Shown here: in pieces, positions 57,284 through 64,000 of the stretch | Layout: every line of letters starts with the position of its first letter | Numbering within the stretch: position 1 is the first letter of the stretch | NCBI RefSeq assembly: GCF_937958065.1 | Contig: NZ_CALFXI010000052.1 | Location: 1 to 64,000, forward strand | Length of the DNA stretch: 64,000 nucleotides | Source of the DNA: an uncultured Steroidobacter sp. | GTDB lineage: Bacteria > Pseudomonadota > Gammaproteobacteria > Steroidobacterales > Steroidobacteraceae | Direction: 5' to 3' | Position numbers and translations under genes: made by a program | Notes under the pieces: generated by a model | Told to the model about the DNA's origin: nothing | What the model saw: only the letters and a program-made list of their open reading frames with translations | The model's database searches: none

Positions 57284-58546
57284 TCAGTGCGCCTGCCGCT
57301 TCTTCCCTTCGGCGGCGAGCTTGTCCAAATGAGTGCGAATGTGCGCTGCTTCAGCGGCGGTGTTCGCCAGCGAGATTGCTTTGTCGAACGCCACGCGCGC
57401 CTCGTCGTTCCGATTCAGCTGCATCAGCAGGCCGCCGCGCAGGCCATGGAAATGGAAGTAGCTCGACAGCGCTGACTCGAGCGGCTCGACCATCGCCAGA
57501 GCCGCCTCGGGACCCTCGCACTTCATGACGGCGACTGCGCGATTCAATGTCACGACCGGCGAGGGCTGGATCGTTTCCAGCAACGCATACAGCCGATCGA
57601 TTTCGTGCCAGTTTGTGTCTTCCGAGCGCGGCGCACGCGCATGAACCGCCGCAATCGCCGCCTGGATCTGATACGGACCGGGCTGCTGCAGGCGAACGGC
57701 CTTGTCCAGCAGCGCAAACGCTTCGGCGATCAAGTCGCGCCGCCACAGACGCCGGTCCTGATCGTCCATCAGGATGATGTTCTGATCCGCATCGAGCCGC
57801 GCCGGCGCGCGTGCGTGCTGCAACAACAGCAGCGCGTTGAGCCCGAGAATCTCCGGATTGCCACGGAACAAACGCAGCAGCAGCCGGGACAGGCGGATGG
57901 CCTCCTCGCACAGCGGCTCGCGAATGTGCAGCTCACCGCCGCTCGCCGAATAGCCTTCATTGAACAGCAAATAGATCATCGCGGCGACGGTCGACAACCG
58001 CTCGGCCCGCTCCACCGCCCCTGGCGTCTCGAACGGCACATCGGCTTGTGAGATCCGACGTTTCGCGCGAGTGATCCGCTGTTCCATCGCAGCCTCGCCC
58101 ACCAGAAAGGCGCGAGCGATTTCCTGCACCGACAATCCCGAAACGATGCGCAGGGCCAGCGCGATCTGCTGAGTCGCCGGCAAGTCCGGATGGCAGCACA
58201 CGAACAGCAGCCTGAGCACGTCGTCGCGATAATCCTCGCTGTCGAGTCGGTCGGCCATGGCAGCCTCGGCGTCGTCGGTATCGGACAGCACTTCCTCGTC
58301 GGGCAGCGCCTGCTGTTTGCTGCGCTTACGTGCCTCGTCGAGCGCGAAATTGCGCCCGACCAGAATCAGCCATGCCGCCGGGTCCCGAGGCGGACCGTTC
58401 ACCGGCCACTTCTGCAGGGCGCGCAGGCACGCCTCCTGAAACGCCTCTTCGGCGGTCTCCAGATTGCGGAAGTAGCGCAGCAGCGCCGCGACCGCCTGGG
58501 GCCGCGCTCCGGTGATCGCTGCATCGATCCAACTCAGGTCGCTCAC
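57284..58546 (-). CDS. ECF42-type RNA polymerase sigma factor with C-terminal TPR-like domain
   Basis: A 420-residue extracytoplasmic-function sigma factor. Region 2 (EEAFQEACLRALQKW, AAWLILVGRNFALDEARKR) and region 4 (ALRIVSGLSVQEIARAFLVGEAAMEQRITRAKRRI) occupy the first 180 residues. The rest is a helical, TPR-like extension (YLLFNEGYSAS, IREPLCEEAIRLSRLLL), which defines the ECF42 group and is thought to regulate activity in place of an anti-sigma factor. The DGPF partner gene ends 8 bases upstream, the standard ECF42 pairing. Confidence 0.9.
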   Translation of the reverse strand: MSDLSWIDAAITGARPQAVAALLRYFRNLETAEEAFQEACLRALQKWPVNGPPRDPAAWLILVGRNFALDEARKRSKQQALPDEEVLSDTDDAEAAMADRLDSEDYRDDVLRLLFVCCHPDLPATQQIALALRIVSGLSVQEIARAFLVGEAAMEQRITRAKRRISQADVPFETPGAVERAERLSTVAAMIYLLFNEGYSASGGELHIREPLCEEAIRLSRLLLRLFRGNPEILGLNALLLLQHARAPARLDADQNIILMDDQDRRLWRRDLIAEAFALLDKAVRLQQPGPYQIQAAIAAVHARAPRSEDTNWHEIDRLYALLETIQPSPVVTLNRAVAVMKCEGPEAALAMVEPLESALSSYFHFHGLRGGLLMQLNRNDEARVAFDKAISLANTAAEAAHIRTHLDKLAAEGKKRQAH

Positions 58547-58553
58547 GCGTCAC

Positions 58554-58931
58554 TCACTTGCCGGCGGCAGCGTTCTTCAGTACGCCTGGCTCGAAGAACT
58601 GCACCGGGCGAATTTCCATGCAGCCCGGCTCGTGCACCAACTCACGCGCGGCGGCGATGACTTCGTCCAGCGTGTCGCAATCGAACAGGTAGAAGCCGAG
58701 CATTTGCTCCTTGGTCTCGGCGAACGGACCATCGAGCACCATCATCTCGCGACCGGTGCGCACGGTCGTGGCCGTGGTGGTCGGCATGAGGCGCGCGACC
58801 GGGCCGAGCTTGCCCTTGGCGGCAAACCTGGCGAGCACGCCCTGATGGTGCGCCATCACCGCGTCGTCTTTTTCCTTCGACCACGCGCCGACGACCGATT
58901 CCGAGTTGTAACAGATGACCGCATACAGCAT
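58554..58931 (-). CDS. YCII-related DGPF protein, partner of the ECF42 sigma factor
   Basis: A 125-residue cytoplasmic protein with a ferredoxin-like YCII fold and the signature DGPFAETKEQ (about 68-77). DGPF genes travel with ECF42 sigma factors and are usually their main transcription target; how the protein works is not known. It is first in a two-gene operon with the sigma factor. Confidence 0.9.
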   Translation of the reverse strand: MLYAVICYNSESVVGAWSKEKDDAVMAHHQGVLARFAAKGKLGPVARLMPTTTATTVRTGREMMVLDGPFAETKEQMLGFYLFDCDTLDEVIAAARELVHEPGCMEIRPVQFFEPGVLKNAAAGK

Positions 58932-59013
58932 GAGTTGCTCCTCTCTGGATCAAGGACGCAGCAGTATGACGGATTCCGACATGGCCCCGGGCAGGCCCTG
59001 CCCGGCACGGGCG

Positions 59014-59271
59014 TCAGTCGCAGGCGACCGCCGCCAGGACCAGCGGCAACTCATTGATCTTGGAGACCACGACGCGAAAGCCGTCGGCGGCCAGCTCGCT
59101 CGGGTCGAGCTCGATCTGAATCTGCAGGTATTCGTCGCCGAGCCGTTCGCTCGCGACCGTGCGCGGGATGAGGTTACGCGCCTGGAAGAATTGCAGTACG
59201 CGGACCAGTGCACCTGGATCCGCTTCCACCACCGCTTTGAGCCGCAGAGCTGCGGCATTGCCGACTTGCAT
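59014..59271 (-). CDS. Small ACT-like domain protein
   Basis: An 85-residue protein predicted as one ACT-type regulatory domain: VEADPGALVRVLQFFQARNL, then GDEYLQIQIEL and FRVVVSKINEL give the beta-alpha-beta-beta-alpha-beta order. It resembles the ACT module of acetolactate synthase small subunits (IlvM) but no ilv genes are near. AGAGGCG lies 8 bases before the ATG at 59271. A role in amino-acid sensing is inferred only from fold. Confidence 0.65.
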   Translation of the reverse strand: MQVGNAAALRLKAVVEADPGALVRVLQFFQARNLIPRTVASERLGDEYLQIQIELDPSELAADGFRVVVSKINELPLVLAAVACD

Positions 59272-59302
59272 GATTGATCGCCTCTGAATCACCGGAATTC
59301 AC

Positions 59303-59348
59303 AATTCGCATCGACACCCCGGCATCCGCGGATGCCGGGCGGCGAATT
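59303..59348. terminator. Large palindrome downstream of minE (probable terminator)
   Basis: A 22-bp perfect palindrome (CCCGGCATCC, GC, GGATGCCGGG at 59318-59339) is enclosed by an outer 7-bp inverted repeat (AATTCGC at 59303-59309 with GCGAATT at 59342-59348). It lies between minE and the ACT-like gene, about 65 bases past the minE stop. It has no clear T-run, so it may be a terminator, an RNA-stabilising hairpin or a protein-binding site. Confidence 0.6.
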
Positions 59349-59413
59349 TGAATCCCGATGATTCGATGGGCGGTCATATGGCGTGCAATATAGCCCAGCC
59401 GGCCGAGCGTCGG

Positions 59414-59677
59414 CTATGCCTTGCCTTTCTCCGGCAGCGCCACGGTGAACTCCAGCACCTCGTGGCCGTCCTCCTTGTCCAGGTTCATCTGCACGGCGTC
59501 CGGATCGACATTGACGTACTTGCGGATGACCTCGAGCAGCTCGCGCCGCAGGGTCGGCAGGTAGTCCGGACCGCCCCGCGCGGTGCGTTCCTGGGCCACG
59601 ATGATGCGCAGCCGTTCCTTCGCCACGTTGGCGGTCGGCTGGGAGCGGCGAAAGAAAGCAAGCAATCCCATTCTCAA
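59414..59677 (-). CDS. minE: Cell-division topological factor MinE
   Basis: An 87-residue protein that displaces MinD from the membrane and drives Min oscillation. The N-terminal membrane and MinD-binding part (LLAFFRRSQPTANVAKERLR) and the C-terminal topological domain (LRRELLEVIRKYVNVD, QMNLDKEDGHEVLEF) are both present. It overlaps minD by 4 bases. Confidence 0.95.
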   Translation of the reverse strand: MRMGLLAFFRRSQPTANVAKERLRIIVAQERTARGGPDYLPTLRRELLEVIRKYVNVDPDAVQMNLDKEDGHEVLEFTVALPEKGKA

Positions 59678-60486
59678 CCTCCGAACATGCGGGCCAGGAA
59701 GCCCTTCTTGGGTTCGTCGAGGAACCGCAACGGCAGGGTGTCGCCCAGCAGGCGCGCCACCGCGTCTTCGTAGGCCTTGGACACGTCGCTCTGCTCGTTG
59801 AGGATCACTGGCGTACCGGCGTTGGACGCCGACAGCACGTCCGGCGACTCGGGAATCACCCCGATGACATCCAGGCCCAGGATCTCCTTCACGTCCGCGA
59901 CGCTCATCATCTCGCCGGTGGTGACCCGGCGCGGGCTGTAGCGGGTGAGCAGCAGATGTTCCTTGATCTTCTCCTCGCCCTTCTCGGCACGCTGCGTCTT
60001 GCTGGCGAGCAGGCCGAGGATGCGATCGGAATCGCGCACCGAGGAAACTTCCGGATTCACGACCACCACCGCGCGGTCGGCGTAGTACATCGCCAGGTGC
60101 GCGCCCTTTTCGATACCGGCGGGCGAATCGCAGATGATGTAGTCGAAGCCGTCCGCGATCAGCTCGTCGAACACTTTGCGCACGCCCTCGAGCGACAGCG
60201 CGTCCTTGTCGCGCGTCTGCGAGGCGGCCAGCACGAACAGCGTCTCGATGCGCTTGTCCTTGATCAACGCCTGCTTGAGCGTGCAGTCGCCCTGGATGAC
60301 GTTGACGAAGTCGTAAACGACGCGGCGCTCGCAGCCCATGATGAGGTCGAGGTTGCGCAGACCGATGTCGAAATCGATCACGGCGACGCGCTTGCCCCGG
60401 CGCGCCAGGCCGCAGGCAACGCTGGCGGACGTGGTCGTCTTGCCGACACCTCCCTTGCCGGAAGTTACAACGATGATTTCAGCCAA
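59674..60486 (-). CDS. minD: Septum-site-determining ATPase MinD
   Basis: A 270-residue ParA/MinD ATPase that binds the membrane as a dimer and recruits MinC. The deviant Walker A SGKGGVGKTTT (about 8-18), switch I/II with DFDIGLRNLDLIMG and the Walker B-like DYIICDSPAG are intact. The C-terminal amphipathic membrane helix is GFLARMFGG. It lies between minC and minE in the standard order. Confidence 0.97.
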   Translation of the reverse strand: MAEIIVVTSGKGGVGKTTTSASVACGLARRGKRVAVIDFDIGLRNLDLIMGCERRVVYDFVNVIQGDCTLKQALIKDKRIETLFVLAASQTRDKDALSLEGVRKVFDELIADGFDYIICDSPAGIEKGAHLAMYYADRAVVVVNPEVSSVRDSDRILGLLASKTQRAEKGEEKIKEHLLLTRYSPRRVTTGEMMSVADVKEILGLDVIGVIPESPDVLSASNAGTPVILNEQSDVSKAYEDAVARLLGDTLPLRFLDEPKKGFLARMFGG

Positions 60487-60554
60487 AGTGGGAGTCTCCT
60501 TGCGGAAGTTTATGATTCTGGAATTCGAGAGTAAGGACTGGGCGGAGCGGCACT

Positions 60555-61304
60555 TCAGCCACCGATCCGGGCAAAGCGCAGATCGTCGCCATCCAGCCAG
60601 GCTTGCACGGGCTTGCCGACCAGCTCGGGCGGCAGGGTCTCGAACACCCGGAACACGCCGGCGATGGAAATCAGCTCGGCATGGAATTCCTGGCAGAACA
60701 CGCGCGCAGTGACTTCGCCCCGGGCGCCGGCCACGGCGCGACCGCGCAGCGTTCCATAGATATGTACACAGCCATCGGCGATCACTTCGGCGCCGGCGCC
60801 CACCGTCGAGGTGACCACCAGATCCGAATTGCGCGCATAAACGCGCTGCCCGGAACGGACCGGCTGATGCTGCATCAATGAGGGCGGATGCAATACCGGC
60901 GGCTCGATCGGCGGCGGCGCGGCCTTGGGCGCTTCTTTCACGGGCTGCACCGGCGAGGCCTTGCCCTGCACGCGAAATTGCGTGAGCACCGGAACATCGA
61001 GCGAACGCGCCAGCGTGTCGACCGCCTGCGTGCCGTGCGCCAATCCGACCGCGAGCATGCCGGCACGGCGCACAGCGTCGAACACGGCGCGCATGTCACT
61101 CGCGGTGGGCTCTTTTTCCAGCGCGCTCAGGTCCAGGCACACCGCGGTCCGCTCGAAGAACTGCGGTGCCGAAGCCACGCGACCGGTCAACTCATCGAGA
61201 ATGACCCCGGCATCCGTCGTGCGAATGCGCACCTGCGCCAGACCGACCTGGCCAAAACGGATTTCGACGGCTGGTTCTCGCACAGCTTCGAGAGGTTTGT
61301 TCAT
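60555..61304 (-). CDS. minC: Septum-site-determining inhibitor MinC
   Basis: A 249-residue inhibitor of FtsZ ring assembly at the poles. The N-terminal FtsZ-binding domain (residues 1-110) is followed by a Pro-rich linker (about 125-150) and the C-terminal beta-helix dimer and MinD-binding domain (VYARNSDLVV, GAEVIADGCVHIYGTLRGRA, AELISIAG). The ATG at 61304 begins MNKPLEAVREP. A longer frame to 61577 has no support. First gene of the min operon. Confidence 0.95.
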   Translation of the reverse strand: MNKPLEAVREPAVEIRFGQVGLAQVRIRTTDAGVILDELTGRVASAPQFFERTAVCLDLSALEKEPTASDMRAVFDAVRRAGMLAVGLAHGTQAVDTLARSLDVPVLTQFRVQGKASPVQPVKEAPKAAPPPIEPPVLHPPSLMQHQPVRSGQRVYARNSDLVVTSTVGAGAEVIADGCVHIYGTLRGRAVAGARGEVTARVFCQEFHAELISIAGVFRVFETLPPELVGKPVQAWLDGDDLRFARIGG

Positions 61305-61533
61305 CGCTGAGTTTTCGCACAGGCCAGAGGGACTTTGCCGAGGCGAAGTGTAGCGGATGCTGCGCCCGCTGAGTGCGCCTGTGCAAACTGTCGTGCGGCA
61401 TCGACAGCCGTTTCTCATATCGCCAGGGAACGATGCGCGGCCCCGGTTCGTCCTTCCACGAGCTGGCGGGCGGCGTCCGCCATGAAAATTGTTTCGCACG
61501 CGCGGGCCGACAACGTCCGCCGCCGAGGGCACC

Positions 61534-62337
61534 ATGGCAACGACGCCTCTACTGTGGACAGGAGGATGGGATTCCACCTTTCGGCTGTTGACCCTGCTGC
61601 TGCGCGAGCAGCGCGAGGTGCAGCCTTACTACATCGTCGACAGCCTGCACTATCGGCCGGCCGTCCCTGCCGAGCGGGAGGCGATGCGGCGGATCCGGCA
61701 GGCGCTGCTGAAAAGGCGACCCGACGCGGCTGTCAGGCTGGCCGACACCGTCGAATGCCGCCTCGCCGAGATCGACGCCGACACCGAGACCCAGTACTAC
61801 TACGAACGTTGCCTCGCCATCGGCTTCATCGGCGGCCAGTACGAATGGCTGGCCCGCTACTGCCGCCAGCACGGCATCGAGGGCATGGAGCTGTCCATCC
61901 ACCGGGACGACAAAGCCCGTGAGCTGCTCGCCGAACTGATCGGTCCGAGCCGCGATCGGCTCGATCCCCGCTTCGCCGGCGATTGTCGCTACGAGTTGTT
62001 CAAGCCGTTCCGCTTTCCGCTGTTCGATACGACCAAGCGCGAAATGCAGTCCGCAGCGCGCGCCGGCGGCTTCGACGAAATGATGAAACTCACCTGGTTC
62101 TGCCACCGCCCGCGCGGGGGCCAGCCGTGTGGAACCTGCAATCCCTGCATCTACACCATCGAGGAAGGCCTCGGTGAGCGGGTGCCCCTGAACGGACGGT
62201 TGCGATATCACCTGCGCGTCGCACCCCGGCTGCGGCATTGGCTGGCCCGTCATCCCGAGCTGTACATGCGCGTGCGGGCGCTGTATCGCCGCTTGCGATC
62301 CTCCTCCGTCGCCCCCCCTCGCGCCTCCCCGACCTGA
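61534..62337 (+). CDS. QueC-like PP-loop ATPase (7-cyano-7-deazaguanine synthase fold)
   Basis: A 267-residue N-type ATP pyrophosphatase. The PP-loop reads WTGGWDSTFRL in place of SGGxDS. The C-terminal zinc site C-x8-C-x2-C-x2-C (CHRPRGGQPCGTCNPC, near residues 188-203) has the exact QueC spacing. It is about 40 residues longer than QueC, and no queD, queE or queF gene is close. So it may activate a different carboxyl or purine substrate. GAGGG precedes the ATG at 61534. The last 50 residues are basic. Confidence 0.75.
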   Translation: MATTPLLWTGGWDSTFRLLTLLLREQREVQPYYIVDSLHYRPAVPAEREAMRRIRQALLKRRPDAAVRLADTVECRLAEIDADTETQYYYERCLAIGFIGGQYEWLARYCRQHGIEGMELSIHRDDKARELLAELIGPSRDRLDPRFAGDCRYELFKPFRFPLFDTTKREMQSAARAGGFDEMMKLTWFCHRPRGGQPCGTCNPCIYTIEEGLGERVPLNGRLRYHLRVAPRLRHWLARHPELYMRVRALYRRLRSSSVAPPRASPT

Positions 62338-62417
62338 CGGCCGGCGCGAGTTCTTGACAGCGGCTGGCCGGTTTTCCGAGTACGTTAGCGCCGACACGAA
62401 CCTCAGGAGACGACGCC

Positions 62418-63242
62418 ATGCCCGCCACCCAGAAAGACAAAGCCGCAGCGTTCCGATCGTTACACGAACAGCCTCGGGCATTCGTCATCGCCAACGCCTG
62501 GGACGCCGGCTCCGCGATGCTGTTGGCAGGGATGGGGTTCCCGGCGATCGCGACGTCGAGCGCGGCCTTCGCCAACACGCTTGGCCGACGCGACGGCAAA
62601 ATCACCCGCGACCTCGCGCTCGCTCATGCGGCGGCGCTGGCCGAAGCGGTGGATGTGCCGGTATCGGCCGATCTCGAAAACGGCTTCGGTCACACGCCCG
62701 GCCACGTGGCCGAGACGATTCGGCTTGCTACACAAACCGGACTGGCCGGCGGCTCGATCGAAGATCACACCGGCGATCCGACCAAACCGATTTATGACTT
62801 CGAGCAGGCGGTCGAGCGAGTGACCGCGGCGGTGGAGGCAGTCCGATCGTCTGGCGCCCCGTTCATCCTCACCGCCCGCTGCGAAAACTTTCTGCACGGC
62901 CATCCGGACCTGGACGACACCATCAAGCGCTTGCAGGCATTCGAGAGCGCCGGCGCAGATGTGTTGTTCGCGCCCGGGCTGCCGGATCTGAAGGCGGTGC
63001 GCGCGGTGTGTTCTTCGCTATCCAAACCCGTGAACTTCATGGTTGGCATTCCGGGGCGGTCGTTCAGCGTGGCGGAGCTGCAGGACGCCGGCGTGCGGCG
63101 AATCAGCCTGGCGACGTCGTTGCATCGGGCGGCAATGAGCGGAGCTCACAACGCCGCGCGTGAGATCCTCGACAAAGGAACGTTCGAGTTTTTGAACGAA
63201 CTGGTGAGCCCGAAGGAACTGGGCAAGCACCTGCGCGGATAA
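62418..63242 (+). CDS. PEP mutase / isocitrate lyase family protein
   Basis: A 274-residue TIM-barrel enzyme of the PEP mutase/isocitrate lyase superfamily. The magnesium-binding loop appears as SADLENGFGHTP (about 90-101) and GGSIEDHTGDP follows. AGADVLFAPGLPD is a conserved C-terminal strand. The catalytic Cys of lyases (KKCGH) is not seen, so a hydrolase or oxaloacetate-decarboxylase-like activity is possible. AGGAG precedes the ATG. Confidence 0.87.
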   Translation: MPATQKDKAAAFRSLHEQPRAFVIANAWDAGSAMLLAGMGFPAIATSSAAFANTLGRRDGKITRDLALAHAAALAEAVDVPVSADLENGFGHTPGHVAETIRLATQTGLAGGSIEDHTGDPTKPIYDFEQAVERVTAAVEAVRSSGAPFILTARCENFLHGHPDLDDTIKRLQAFESAGADVLFAPGLPDLKAVRAVCSSLSKPVNFMVGIPGRSFSVAELQDAGVRRISLATSLHRAAMSGAHNAAREILDKGTFEFLNELVSPKELGKHLRG

Positions 63243-63358
63243 CAACCAGAAGCCTGCGAGCGACGAGGTCGGGGATTGCCACCGACCTGTCGCCGCGTTG
63301 CGGCGGGACTCGCCACCAGCCACTCAATCCGATCGCTCGCAAAAGCAAGACAGTAACC

Positions 63359-63751
63359 GTGATTCATCCAGACACCGAGACATACAACCAAATCCAAGCT
63401 GCTGGCGATCGGCAGATCTGTGAGCTGCTGGCGCGAGAGATCGAGCGTGGCTTGCCGGAGGCTGAGAACAAGGTATGGCACGCGCATCCAGTGTGGTTCC
63501 TGGACGGCAATCCGATCGTTGGGTACAGCAAACTGAAAGACTGCGTTCGCCTGCTGTTCTGGAGCGGCCAGTCGTTCACAACGCCCGGCCTGAAGGTCGA
63601 GGGCAAGTTCAAGGCGGCGGAGGCGCGCTATACATCCGCCGATCAGGTTGAACCAAAGTCATTGCGAAAATGGTTGTCGGAGTCTCGTGAGATACAGTGG
63701 GATTACAAGAATCTGGTTCGTCGCAAGGGGAAATTGGAGCGCCTGAAGTGA
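63359..63751 (+). CDS. DUF1801 (YdhG-like) domain protein
   Basis: A 130-residue protein of the DUF1801 family. Family marks are the KVWHAHPVWFLDGNPIVGYS strand region and CVRLLFWSGQSF; the end is basic (DYKNLVRRKGKLERLK). The start is GTG at 63359. Function unknown. A terminator hairpin follows the stop. Confidence 0.75.
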   Translation: MIHPDTETYNQIQAAGDRQICELLAREIERGLPEAENKVWHAHPVWFLDGNPIVGYSKLKDCVRLLFWSGQSFTTPGLKVEGKFKAAEARYTSADQVEPKSLRKWLSESREIQWDYKNLVRRKGKLERLK

Positions 63752-63773
63752 CGACGCGCATCGCTGCAAACGC

Positions 63774-63807
63774 GCCCCGGTGGCGGCGAGCCACCGAGGC
63801 CTTTTCT
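63774..63807. terminator. Terminator between the DUF1801 and bactofilin genes
   Basis: CGGTGGC (63778-63784) pairs with GCCACCG (63790-63796) and is extended by GCC/GGC around a mismatch, followed by CTTTTCT on the plus strand. It separates two convergent genes and may serve both. Confidence 0.75.
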
Positions 63808-63830
63808 AAGAATCGTTCCGAGTCGGGAAG

Positions 63831-64000
63831 TTATTTCCCGCCCAACACCTTCTCCGTTTCTTCCGCCGACAGCGGCTGGCCCGGGGTAATGGTCGGACTC
63901 TCGGCCCGCTTCTTGACCACCGGCGCAGACTGGGCCGCGCTCGTGCCGCTCATGTCGACCCGGCCGTTGAACACCGCCCCCTCCACCAGCCCCACTCGGG
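63831..64000 (-). CDS. Bactofilin (polymer-forming cytoskeletal protein), C-terminal part
   Basis: The reverse strand ends in a frame that closes with TAA at 63831-63833 and reads LVEGAVFNGRVDMSG, then a charged linker (PVVKKR) and a tail ending EKVLGGK. The repeated beta-helix text GAVFNGR is typical of the last blade of bactofilins, which form filaments at the membrane. The gene runs off the window edge at 64000, so only 56 residues are visible. Confidence 0.75.
   Translation of the reverse strand, partial: RVGLVEGAVFNGRVDMSGTSAAQSAPVVKKRAESPTITPGQPLSAEETEKVLGGK

Noticed and set aside
63267..63289. AGGTCGG/CCGACCT hairpin after the PEP-mutase-like gene
   Set aside because: A 7-bp stem without a T-run; too weak to call a terminator.

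Overview
The window is high-GC, densely packed chromosomal DNA from a proteobacterium, most likely a gammaproteobacterium. The evidence is the rpsU-yqeY-dnaG-rpoD order, a multifunctional CCA-adding enzyme close to the E. coli type, minCDE, a split class II ribonucleotide reductase as in Pseudomonas, and a proteobacterial TonB-dependent receptor. A relative of the Steroidobacter/Nevskia/Xanthomonas group would fit, but that is a guess from gene content. I saw no insertion sequence, prophage, CRISPR array or transfer gene.

Layout. 1-3.1 kb: nrdJa/nrdJb on the minus strand, with a terminator behind them and a 590-base control region in front that holds a NrdR box, a weaker second one and a perfect DnaA box. 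3.6-8 kb: a DegQ-type protease, then a copper operon (CueR operator, cueR, copA). 8-11.3 kb: a paired membrane acyltransferase and SGNH hydrolase, and a lipoprotein aminopeptidase. 11.3-16.5 kb: cca, a MidA-type methyltransferase, a pteridine reductase, and the tsaD-folB-folK operon. 16.8-21.4 kb: the macromolecular synthesis operon rpsU-yqeY-dnaG-rpoD. 21.5-35 kb: single genes, including an AlkX/YcaQ-type glycosylase, a lipoprotein metallo-hydrolase, a SLC13 permease, ogt, an MgtC-like protein, a lytic transglycosylase, an AI-2E exporter with an unusual C-terminal extension, and a GGDEF-EAL protein.

35-39 kb: a GST, then a tightly overlapping three-gene operon (MGDG-synthase-like glycosyltransferase, YkoP-like protein, polysaccharide deacetylase) and an exported methyltransferase. 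39.3-39.7 kb: a tRNA-Ile(CAU) gene split in its anticodon loop by a 299-nt group I intron. 39.7-47.1 kb: a four-gene sensory and uptake operon made of a NarL-type regulator, a periplasmic-propeller histidine kinase, a FixJ-like regulator with a degenerate receiver, and a TonB-dependent receptor. 47-55 kb: small redox, heme-binding and envelope proteins. 55-57 kb: DUF899, a small Cys-containing membrane protein, and a DUF488 gene interrupted by one in-frame TGA. 57-59 kb: an ECF42-type sigma factor with its DGPF (YCII) partner. 59-61.3 kb: an ACT-like protein and minCDE. 61.5-64 kb: a QueC-like PP-loop protein, a PEP-mutase-family protein, a DUF1801 protein and the C-terminal end of a bactofilin.

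The items most worth a second look are the intron-containing tRNA, the UGA-interrupted DUF488 gene (nonsense mutation or candidate selenoprotein), the four-gene sensor/receptor operon with a pseudo-receiver, and the nrdJ control region.
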